A program made the translations under genes and the position numbers. 10,894 nt of DNA from Actinomycetota bacterium (lineage in GTDB: Bacteria > Actinomycetota > UBA4738): assembly GCA_005888465.1 (NCBI GenBank), contig VAYJ01000090.1, positions 1-10,894 on the forward strand. Direction: 5' to 3'. The notes below the pieces were generated by a model. It was not told where the DNA came from, ran no database searches, and saw only the letters and a list, made by a program, of their open reading frames with translations. Position 1 is the first letter of the stretch. Each line of letters begins with the position of its first letter. This document shows positions 5,534 through 10,894 of this stretch, piece after piece.

Positions 5534-6280
5534 ACTTCGGGATCGTAGCAGCCACCCAAAGAGGCCCACGGCGAGCGCCGCGGACGCGTTGAGCGAACCG
5601 GTTCGTCCGCGCATCGGGATGGCGACGAGCAGGTCGCACGACTCCTTGACCAGACGCGAGATCCCGGCTTCCTCTGCCCCGAGCACGAGTGCGACGGGTC
5701 CATCCGGCGGTGGAGTGTCATCGATCGTGGCGCTCGCAAGGTGATCGAGGCCTGCCACGAACAGCCCTCGGTCCTTGAGCGCGTCGATCGTTCGACGCAG
5801 ATTCGTCACGCGGGCGACGGGGAGGTGCAGCACCGCGCCGGCCGACGCGCGGATCGCGGCCGGCGTGAGCGGCGCAGCGCGACGCGAACGCACGACCAGC
5901 ATGGCGGCCCCGGCGGCTTCGGCCGATCGCGCGGCCGCGCCGAAGTTCTGCGGGTCCTCGATGCCGTCGAGGACGACCGCGATCGCGTGGGGCCCGAGGG
6001 GCAGACCGGCCAGGGCGCGCTCGTCGAGCTCCGGTGGGGGCGCGACCATCGCGACGACCCCCTGGTGGTCCCGAACGCCGTGGCGGTCGAGCGCCGCTCG
6101 TTCGACGCGGGTGACCGACACGCCCGCGGCGTCGGCTTCGGCGAGCAATGCGCGAGCCGGCCCGGACGCCGACAGTCCGTTCGCCAGCAGGATCCGGCGC
6201 GCATGGCCCGATCGGATCGCCTCGGTGACGGGACGGCGGCCACCGATGGCGAACTCGAGGCCCCGCCCGTCCGGCCTCAT
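5495..6280 (-). CDS. rlmB: 23S rRNA (guanosine-2'-O-)-methyltransferase RlmB (TrmH/SpoU family)
   Basis: This 261-residue SPOUT methyltransferase probably modifies the ribose of the peptidyl-transferase-loop guanosine (G2251 in E. coli) using S-adenosylmethionine. The L30e-like substrate-binding domain covers residues 10-82 (GGRRPVTEAI at 13-22, DHQGVVA at 71-77). The trefoil-knot catalytic domain has motif 1 VVLDGIEDPQNFGAAAR at 102-118 with Asn112, motif 2 LVLGAEEAGISRLV at 198-211, and motif 3 GSLNASAALAVG at 228-239. The start is ATG 6280, because it overlaps the ispF stop as ATGA; an in-frame GTG at 6307 is less likely. The first in-frame stop is the TAA at 5495-5497 within the tRNA-Thr anticodon loop, so residues 250-261 are encoded by tRNA sequence. 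E. coli RlmB has about 243 residues, so this tail is extra. Other TrmH-family targets are possible but less likely in this context. Confidence 0.92.
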   Translation of the reverse strand: MRPDGRGLEFAIGGRRPVTEAIRSGHARRILLANGLSASGPARALLAEADAAGVSVTRVERAALDRHGVRDHQGVVAMVAPPPELDERALAGLPLGPHAIAVVLDGIEDPQNFGAAARSAEAAGAAMLVVRSRRAAPLTPAAIRASAGAVLHLPVARVTNLRRTIDALKDRGLFVAGLDHLASATIDDTPPPDGPVALVLGAEEAGISRLVKESCDLLVAIPMRGRTGSLNASAALAVGLFGWLLRSRSAGVAQPGSASDL

Positions 6281-6680
6281 CCCCGAACGATCGCGACGGC
6301 GAAGCACCCGACGCCGTCGCCCGAGAGGCCGAGCCCCTCGGGGCGGGTGGCCTTCACCGAGACCGCGTCTGCGGGAACCCCGAGTGTTGCCGCCAACGTC
6401 GCGCGGATCTCGTCCCGCCGGGGCGAGACGTGCGGGCGATCGGCGACGACCGTCATGTCACAGCTCTCCGCGGTTCGGCCGGCTTCCGCGAGCAGGGCGA
6501 CGGTCCGCCCCAGGAGATCGAGCCCGCCGATCCCGCGGAAGGCGGGGTCCGAGTCGGAGAAGTGCTGACCGACGTCCCCCGCCCGGGCTCGTGGTCGAAC
6601 CGGACGCCACCCAGGACGAGCGGCCGGTCCGGGTCCCACGCGTGCAGATCGATCCCGAGGCCGACCCGAAGATCGCTCAC
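6277..6680 (-). pseudogene. ispF: 2-C-methyl-D-erythritol 2,4-cyclodiphosphate synthase IspF, internally deleted and frameshifted
   Basis: IspF makes the MEcPP intermediate of isoprenoid synthesis as a zinc-dependent trimer. The gene starts at GTG 6680, overlapping the ispD stop as GTGA. Frame one runs VGLGIDLHAW with metal ligands Asp11 and His13, then LVLGGVRFDHEPG, and is lost at about 6575-6588. The rest lies in another frame: GDVGQHFSDSDPAFRG, CDMTVVADRPHVSPRR, VSVKATRPEGLGLSGDG, to TGA 6277-6279, which overlaps the rlmB ATG. Compared with E. coli IspF, the 24 residues between the EKG-equivalent and GDIG are replaced by 2 bases, a loss of about 70 nt. This removes the HSDGD segment with the third metal ligand (His42 in E. 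coli). Frame one alone would end at 6453 after 75 residues. Neither fragment should be active. Decay is not otherwise visible, so a recent deletion or an assembly error is likely. Confidence 0.85.
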
Positions 6681-7375
6681 CGCTCGGCCGGGGCCAGCCC
6701 GCGACGCGCCACGATCTCCTCGGCGCGGCGAAGGTCCTCGGGCGTCGTGATCTTGAAGTTGCCGGGCTCACCCGCGACGGTCGCGATCGGCATGCCCCTG
6801 GCCTCGAGCAGGAGCGCGTCGTCGGTCGCTTCCTCGACGTTCTCGGCATCGTGCGCGGCACGCAGGCTCGCGCAGACGAAGGCCTGCGGGGTCTGCGCCA
6901 GGACCACGTCCTCCCTCGGGATCGTGTGCATGACGCGCCCGTCACGCGTGCGCTTGAGCGTGTCGGGTACGGGGACCGTGGGGATGCACCCGTCGACGTC
7001 ACGCAGCCCCTCGACCACCCGAACGAACAGGGCGGGCGTCGCGAACGGCCGCGCGGCGTCGTGACAGACGATGGTGGTCGCATCGGCCTGCACGGCCGCG
7101 AGGCCTCGCTGGACCGAGCGACGGCGGGTCGTCCCGCCCGATACGACAGCGGAGATCAGCGCGCCGCTTCGAAGGTCGGCGATGGTCTCCTCGACGCGAC
7201 GCCGTTCGCTCTCGGGCACGATCAGCACCACGGCGGAGACCACGCCAGATGCCGCCATCGCCGAGAGCGAGTACTCCAGCATGGGACGGCCAGCCAGGGG
7301 CACGAAGGCCTTCGGGATCGCCCACCCGAGGCGGCGCCCCGCCCCCGCGGCAAGGAGCAAACCGGCGCCGCTCAC
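6677..7375 (-). CDS. ispD: 2-C-methyl-D-erythritol 4-phosphate cytidylyltransferase IspD
   Basis: This 232-residue enzyme couples CTP and MEP to give CDP-ME, the third step of the MEP isoprenoid pathway in the cytoplasm. The nucleotide-binding N-terminus LLLAAGAGRRLG is at 6-17 with Pro21-Lys22, followed by LAGRPMLEYSL. SGGTTRRRSVQRGL at 79-92 matches the usual GG.RRQ.SV..GL region. DAARPF at 106-111, LAQTPQAF, ATDDALLLEARG and GNFKITTPEDL complete the family pattern. The start is GTG 7375, giving the correct N-terminus. The 54-base gap to the preceding PIN/TRAM gene contains no clear promoter, so co-transcription is likely. Its stop overlaps the ispF start (GTGA). The length equals the usual family length (about 230). 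The next pathway enzyme encoded here, ispF, is broken, although IspE acts between the two and is not in this window. Confidence 0.95.
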   Translation of the reverse strand: MSGAGLLLAAGAGRRLGWAIPKAFVPLAGRPMLEYSLSAMAASGVVSAVVLIVPESERRRVEETIADLRSGALISAVVSGGTTRRRSVQRGLAAVQADATTIVCHDAARPFATPALFVRVVEGLRDVDGCIPTVPVPDTLKRTRDGRVMHTIPREDVVLAQTPQAFVCASLRAAHDAENVEEATDDALLLEARGMPIATVAGEPGNFKITTPEDLRRAEEIVARRGLAPAER

Positions 7376-7429
7376 GCGTCACACACCCCCATGCCGGACA
7401 GGGTAGCCGGTTGCGTTTGTGGCGGGACC

Positions 7430-8596
7430 TCAGGCCTCGAGCGGGCGCGTCACGTCCGCGGCGACCTGGCCGAACACCATCTGGCCGGTGGAGGTCTGGA
7501 TGGCGTTGGTCACCATCACCTTGATCGTGTCGCCCAGCAGGTGGTCCGCCTCCTCCACGACCACCATGGTTCCGTCGTCCAGGTAGCCGACCGCCTGGCC
7601 GCTCTCCCGGCCCCGGCGGCTCAGCCGGACCTGCACCTGCTCTCCGGCGACCACCGGCGGCCGCAGCGCCTCGGCAAGTGCGTGGATCGACCGGACGGGG
7701 ACCTCGACCGCTGCGGCGACCCTCGCGAGCCCCGCGTCGTTGGTCACGATCGCGCCTCCGCGGGCCTTCGCGAGGCGCACGAGCTGGCTGTCGACCGGCT
7801 CTCCCGGCTGGAAGGGCTCGTCCTCGACGACGACCAGGTCCACCGAGGGCTCACGCCGCATGCCGACGAGCAGGTCGAGCGCGCGGCGGCCCCGATGGCG
7901 GCGGCTGGGGTTGGACGAGTCAGCGACCGCCTGCAGCTCGGCGAGCACGCCGCTCGTCACGAGCAGGGTGCCGTTCAGGAAGCCCATCTGGATGAGCGCC
8001 AGGATGCGTCCGTCGAGGATGGCGCTCGAGTCGAGGACGGACACCTCGCCAGGGCGGATGCCTGCCGCGCGAGGCTTCACCCCGAAGAGGCCGAACAGCT
8101 CGTCGCTCTTGTTGCGGCCGATCGTGTAGCCGAGATAGCCGGCCGTTGCGTACAGGAACGAGATGGCCGGATACGCGGAGACGGCGGGGAGGTGGAAGAG
8201 CGGAAACGAGAGCAGCGTCGCGAGGAGCAGCCCGATCACGAGCCCGATCGCCCCGGCCAGGATCTCCGCCGCGGACTTGCGTCGGAATTCGCGCTCGAAC
8301 TCGGAGACCGCCGTGGCGGTGCTTCGGCCGAACATCCCGCCCACCACGTAGCCGACGCCCGACCCGACGACGATCCCGACGAGCAGTCGCGTGGAGGCCC
8401 GCGGGCCGAGGCTCGCGGCGACCTCCCAGCCGGCCACGGCGAAGATCGAGACCATGATGAGCCGGACGAACTCGACCAGCAGCCAGTGCGGGCGGCGGCG
8501 ACGGGGCGGCGGTTCGACGGGGATAGGGTCGAGCGGCGCCAGCGGGTCCTCCTCGCGTGGCGCGTCGGTCGCTCGGGAGCCGGTCCGTAGCTTCAT
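7430..8596 (-). CDS. Membrane-anchored PIN/TRAM domain protein (YacL-like)
   Basis: This is a 388-residue protein from ATG 8596; an in-frame GTG at 8623 would add nine residues. The N-terminus is Pro/Arg-rich. Four membrane segments follow at about 38-60, 68-90, 111-134 and 141-160. The PIN ribonuclease-like domain at 185-303 has a full acidic set: Asp189 in VLDSSAILDGRI, Glu220 in VLAELQ, Asp269 in VDSQLV and Asp287 in VTNDAGLAR. The TRAM RNA-binding domain is at 313-376 (VVAGEQVQVRL, GYLDDGTMVVVE, FGQ). The architecture and position match B. subtilis YacL, between the radA region and ispD. Four intact acidic residues suggest a metal-dependent RNase tethered to the inner face of the membrane, but the substrate is unknown. 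The gene starts 86 bases after carD and is probably in the same operon. Confidence 0.9.
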   Translation of the reverse strand: MKLRTGSRATDAPREEDPLAPLDPIPVEPPPRRRRPHWLLVEFVRLIMVSIFAVAGWEVAASLGPRASTRLLVGIVVGSGVGYVVGGMFGRSTATAVSEFEREFRRKSAAEILAGAIGLVIGLLLATLLSFPLFHLPAVSAYPAISFLYATAGYLGYTIGRNKSDELFGLFGVKPRAAGIRPGEVSVLDSSAILDGRILALIQMGFLNGTLLVTSGVLAELQAVADSSNPSRRHRGRRALDLLVGMRREPSVDLVVVEDEPFQPGEPVDSQLVRLAKARGGAIVTNDAGLARVAAAVEVPVRSIHALAEALRPPVVAGEQVQVRLSRRGRESGQAVGYLDDGTMVVVEEADHLLGDTIKVMVTNAIQTSTGQMVFGQVAADVTRPLEA

Positions 8597-8682
8597 CTCG
8601 AAGGCGGGGCAGCGAAGAAGCACACCCCTGCTTGTGTACTTCGGGACCGCGAACGGGCGGCTTGAGAACGGCCGAACGGGCG

Positions 8683-9168
8683 CTAGTGCGATTCCTCGAG
8701 GACCTTGTCCAGCATCGCCTCGGCCTTCTCCTCGGTCGAGTCGAAGGCAAAGGTCAGCTCCGAGATCAGGATCTGCCGGGCCTTCGCGAGCATGTGCTTC
8801 TCGCCCGCCGACAGGCCCTTCTCCTTCTCGCGGATGGAGAGGTTCCGCACGACTTCGGCCACCTGGTAGATGTCCCCGGAGGAGAGTTTCGCGAGGTTCG
8901 TCTTGTACCGGCGGCTCCAGTTGGTGGCGACCAGGGCCTCCTCCTCACGGAGGAGATCGAACACCTTCTTGACCTCGCGCTTGGAGACCACTTCTCGCAG
9001 CCCAACCTCCTCGGTGTTGTCGACCGGGACCATGAGGGTCAGGTCGCCGTGGGCCAGTCGCAGCTTGAAATAGGTCCTGCGCTCGCCGAACACTTCGCGT
9101 TCCACAAGGTCTTCGATGACGGCCGCCCCATGGTGGGGATAGACGACCTTGTCTCCCTTGCCGAACAC
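8683..9168 (-). CDS. carD: CarD-type RNA polymerase-binding transcription regulator
   Basis: This 161-residue factor binds RNA polymerase beta and stabilises open promoter complexes, notably at rRNA promoters, in mycobacteria. The N-terminal RNA-polymerase interaction domain is at 1-75 (MFGKGDKVVYPHHGAAVIED, TYFKLRL, MVPVDNTEEVGLREV). The C-terminal helical DNA-binding domain is at 76-161, with Trp84 in NWSRRYKTNL equivalent to the mycobacterial minor-groove wedge Trp85, and LSAGEKHMLAKARQILISEL. The reading frame continues upstream to 9624 inside radA, but GTG 9168 is chosen. It yields the conserved N-terminus and has AGGGGG just upstream. A promoter-like element lies 46-75 bases upstream of the start. 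In Mycobacterium tuberculosis carD is next to ispD; here the PIN/TRAM gene intervenes. Confidence 0.96.
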   Translation of the reverse strand: MFGKGDKVVYPHHGAAVIEDLVEREVFGERRTYFKLRLAHGDLTLMVPVDNTEEVGLREVVSKREVKKVFDLLREEEALVATNWSRRYKTNLAKLSSGDIYQVAEVVRNLSIREKEKGLSAGEKHMLAKARQILISELTFAFDSTEEKAEAMLDKVLEESH

Positions 9169-9213
9169 GGCACCCCCTGGGGTTGTTCGATGGTTGAGCT
9201 GTGGCGGATAGCG

Positions 9214-9243
9214 AGGATAGCACGGGTGGGGAGGCCACCGCAA
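9214..9243 (-). promoter_or_regulatory. Candidate promoter for the carD operon
   Basis: Read on the - strand, TTGCGG (9238-9243) and TATCCT (9214-9219) are separated by 18 bases, in the 89-base gap between radA and carD. The matches to TTGACA/TATAAT are 3 of 6 and 4 of 6, modest but typical for GC-rich genomes. It would leave a leader of about 40 bases before GTG 9168. It could drive carD through rlmB, tRNA-Thr and beyond. Confidence 0.4.
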
Positions 9244-9257
9244 CTCGAAAGCGCAGG

Positions 9258-10619
9258 TCAGGGGCCATATGCGGCCTCCGGACCGCCCAATGCCCAGGAC
9301 AGGGCCTGCCTGATGTGACCAGCCGGGATGACCTCGAGGCCGGGTGGAGCCTCCGACGAGGCCTCCGGCGATGGGGCCATCACGACCCGCCGAACCCCCG
9401 CGGCTGCGGCCGCGAGCAGGCGCTGGCCGGTCCCCGCGACGGCCCGGATGGTGCCGGTGAGCGCCAGTTCGCCCAGAAAGCCCGTGTCCGGAGGCAGGGC
9501 GCGCCCCGCACTCGCCGAGGCCAGTGCTGCGGCGATCGCGAGGTCCGTGCCGGGGTCGTCCAGGCGCAGGCCGCCGGTCGAGGCGCCGAAGATCTCGGCG
9601 CGCCCGAGCCGGGAGCCGAGGCACCGATCGGCGATCGCGGCGACGATGTGGAACCTGCGAGGGTCCAGGCCGCTTACCTGTCGGCGGGGCGGCCCGTCCG
9701 TGGGCACGACGAGCGCCTGCACGTCGAGCGCGAACGCGCGCCGGCCGGCGAGCGTGAGCGCGGTCGCGCAGCCCGGCTCCGACTCACCCTGGCCCCAGCG
9801 CGGGCCGGCCTCGGCTTCGACCAGCCCGGCCCGCTGCATCTCGAACCACGCCACCTCGCCCTCGGGGCCGAACCGGTTCTTGGTCGCCGCGAGAATCCGA
9901 AGGCCCGACCGGGCCTCGCCCTCGAAGGAAAGGACCGCGTCGACGGCGTGCTCGAGCGTGCGAGGACCGGCGAGGTCGCCGCCCTTCGTGACGTGGCCGA
10001 TCAGGAGCACGGAGATCCCACGGTCCTTCGCCAGCGCGACCAAGGCGTCGGTGCAGGCCCGCACCTGCCCGACGCCGCCGGCGAGCGAGTCCGATCCCGA
10101 ATCGCGGAGGGTGTGGATCGAGTCCACGATGAGGACGTGCGGGCCCTCCGCCACGGCGGTCGCGACGACCTCGCCGAGGTCCCGGCCGCGGACGAACGAG
10201 AGCGCCCCGCCGTCGAGGCCGAGCCGATGGGCGCGCGAGGCGACCTGGCCCCTGGATTCCTCGCCCGAGGCGAGCAGGCAGGGGTGCCCGGCGCTCGACA
10301 TCCGCGACGCCAACTGGAGGAGAAGGGTCGACTTGCCGATGCCAGGCGCCCCTGCCAGGAGGACCACCGACCCAGGCACCAGCCCGCCGCCGAGGACGCG
10401 ATCGACGCCGGGGAAGGAGGTCCGGATCCGGGGATCCTCACGGTCGGGGGCAAGCGTGACGACGACCGCCGGCCGAGCCGGCTCGGCGCTCGGTCCCGGG
10501 GCGGCGAGGGGGTGTTCGCTGACGGTCCCCCAGCCGCCACAGGACGCACAGCGACCCGACCACTGACCGGACGGGCGGCCGCAGTCACCGCAGACGTACA
10601 GCTGCTTGAGCTTGCCCAC
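9258..10619 (-). CDS. radA: DNA repair/recombination protein RadA (Sms)
   Basis: This 453-residue RecA-like helicase promotes branch migration in recombination and repair. The N-terminal C4 zinc finger has Cys10, Cys13, Cys24 and Cys27 (CGDCG ... CASCG). The ATPase core has Walker A GAPGIGKST at 90-98 with Lys96, Walker B VLIVDS at 162-167 with Asp166, and the RadA-specific KNRFG motif at 247-251. The C-terminal Lon-protease-like domain contains STGGLRLDDPGTDLAIAAAL and FLGELALTGTIRAVAG. The length matches the family (about 455-460). GTG 10619 gives the standard N-terminus (GKLKQLYVCGDCG); the frame extends to 10685 only through the clpC terminator hairpin. No good Shine-Dalgarno is seen, and a TATGGT on the - strand at 10626-10631 would place the transcript start about at the GTG, so a leaderless mRNA is possible but unproven. 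It follows clpC, as in Bacillus. Confidence 0.96.
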   Translation of the reverse strand: MGKLKQLYVCGDCGRPSGQWSGRCASCGGWGTVSEHPLAAPGPSAEPARPAVVVTLAPDREDPRIRTSFPGVDRVLGGGLVPGSVVLLAGAPGIGKSTLLLQLASRMSSAGHPCLLASGEESRGQVASRAHRLGLDGGALSFVRGRDLGEVVATAVAEGPHVLIVDSIHTLRDSGSDSLAGGVGQVRACTDALVALAKDRGISVLLIGHVTKGGDLAGPRTLEHAVDAVLSFEGEARSGLRILAATKNRFGPEGEVAWFEMQRAGLVEAEAGPRWGQGESEPGCATALTLAGRRAFALDVQALVVPTDGPPRRQVSGLDPRRFHIVAAIADRCLGSRLGRAEIFGASTGGLRLDDPGTDLAIAAALASASAGRALPPDTGFLGELALTGTIRAVAGTGQRLLAAAAAGVRRVVMAPSPEASSEAPPGLEVIPAGHIRQALSWALGGPEAAYGP

Positions 10620-10661
10620 CCGACCACCATAGCGACGGGGTCTGACACGCCGGAAATGGCG

Positions 10662-10693
10662 AGAGCCCAGTGGCCCGCAGGCCACTGGGCTCT
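10662..10693 (-). terminator. Perfect 14-bp hairpin between clpC and radA
   Basis: AGAGCCCAGTGGCC (10662-10675) is exactly complementary to 10680-10693 around a 4-base loop. It starts 55 bases after the clpC stop and ends 42 bases before the radA start. It is the strongest dyad in the window and fits a clpC terminator. No U-run follows, so it would be of the U-tract-less type. Confidence 0.7.
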
Positions 10694-10748
10694 GCCCTTG
10701 ACGGTCGTCGGGCGTCCCGGACGGCCGCTTCCTTCGGTGAGCGCCGGC

Positions 10749-10894
10749 TTAGGACTCCTGGCCGGCGAGCTCGACCGGGGGCGTGTCGGGCGAAACGAGG
10801 CCGCCCTCGAAGACGATGTCCCCGTCCCGGGCGTCCACGATCACGGTCTGGCCGGGCTTGAACTCTTTCCACAGGAGCTTCTCGGAGAGCGGAT
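10749..10894 (-). CDS. clpC: ATP-dependent Clp protease ATP-binding subunit ClpC, C-terminal end (partial)
   Basis: The last 48 codons of a gene that enters from the right edge end at TAA 10749-10751. The residues PLSEKLLWKEFKPGQ, then TVIVDARDGDIVFEGG, match the end of the Clp D2-small domain of ClpC (typically PL.E.ll..ef..G..v.vd...g.i.F). The protein finishes with a short acidic/Pro tail. ClpC unfolds substrates for ClpP. Position directly upstream of radA supports ClpC rather than ClpB, as in the Bacillus clpC-radA order. The active sites are outside the window, so the assignment rests on this C-terminal segment and context. Confidence 0.82.
   Translation of the reverse strand, partial: PLSEKLLWKEFKPGQTVIVDARDGDIVFEGGLVSPDTPPVELAGQES

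Noticed and set aside
5445..5744. Short + strand frame across the tRNA beginning with SWRWDSNPRPSDYKSLALPGC-like residues
   Set aside because: This is the familiar translation of a reverse-complement tRNA gene, not a protein.
6581..7083. Upstream part of the - strand frame that contains the IspF C-terminus
   Set aside because: The sequence before the breakpoint is ispD and the ispF 5' part in the wrong frame; it is not a fusion protein.
7376..7429. Possible separate promoter for ispD (TACCCT-like element)
   Set aside because: There is no -35 at suitable spacing; the short gap is better explained by co-transcription with the PIN/TRAM gene.
6851..8590. Long open frame on the + strand (579 codons) opposite the ispD and PIN/TRAM genes
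   Set aside because: It is antisense to two well-recognised genes. Its composition (Arg/Gly/His/Asp-rich) is typical of GC-rich shadow frames and it has no domain.
9169..9624. N-terminal extension of CarD into radA
   Set aside because: The extra residues are radA read in another frame. CarD homologues begin at the MFGKGDKVVYP-like sequence at 9168, where a ribosome-binding site is present.
1..10894. Mobile elements, CRISPR arrays, phage genes or a defence island
   Set aside because: No transposase, integrase, direct-repeat array, attachment site or composition break was seen on either strand; the gene content is housekeeping.

Overview
The window is GC-rich throughout and reads as a chromosomal housekeeping segment of an actinobacterium (Actinomycetota). 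The evidence is the order clpC, radA, carD, a PIN/TRAM gene, ispD, ispF, rlmB on one strand, which resembles the conserved radA/carD/ispD/ispF/rlmB neighbourhood of mycobacteria and the clpC/radA/yacL/ispD/ispF neighbourhood of Bacillus. CarD with a mycobacterial-type Trp wedge, a LytR_C protein, frequent GTG starts and GC-rich hairpins without U-tracts fit the same assignment. The class cannot be fixed from sequence alone; a deep-branching or uncultured lineage is possible.

Layout. At the left end, on the + strand, are the C-terminal three quarters of a NodU/CmcH-type carbamoyltransferase (open at the window edge) and a 48-residue zinc-ribbon protein of the DUF5679 type. Everything from 1580 to 10894 is on the - strand. 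Read in the direction of transcription it is: the 3' end of clpC with a perfect 14-bp hairpin; radA; carD with a candidate promoter; a YacL-like membrane PIN/TRAM protein; ispD, ispF and rlmB with 4-nt start/stop overlaps; tRNA-Thr(UGU); an alkyltransferase-like protein (Trp in place of the active-site Cys); a glutamate dehydrogenase joined to it by a GTGA overlap and followed by a hairpin; a membrane-anchored LytR_C protein; an AI-2E family permease; and an Rrf2-family regulator that converges on the zinc-ribbon gene. No intergenic gap exceeds about 100 bases. No mobile element, CRISPR array or phage gene is visible.

How it works together. ClpC, RadA and CarD cover protein quality control, recombination and rRNA/housekeeping transcription. 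IspD and IspF are consecutive MEP-pathway isoprenoid enzymes. RlmB and tRNA-Thr belong to translation. Glutamate dehydrogenase links carbon and nitrogen metabolism.

What stands out. (1) ispF lacks about 70 nt in its 5' third. This removes the conserved HSD(A/G)D metal-binding segment and shifts the frame, although both flanks look intact. (2) The tRNA-Thr gene overlaps both neighbouring reading frames: the rlmB stop codon lies in the tRNA anticodon loop, and the only start codon giving the next gene its full domain lies in the tRNA T arm. (3) disA and cysS, which often sit in this neighbourhood, are absent here. I found no convincing novel multi-gene system; the region is otherwise ordinary.
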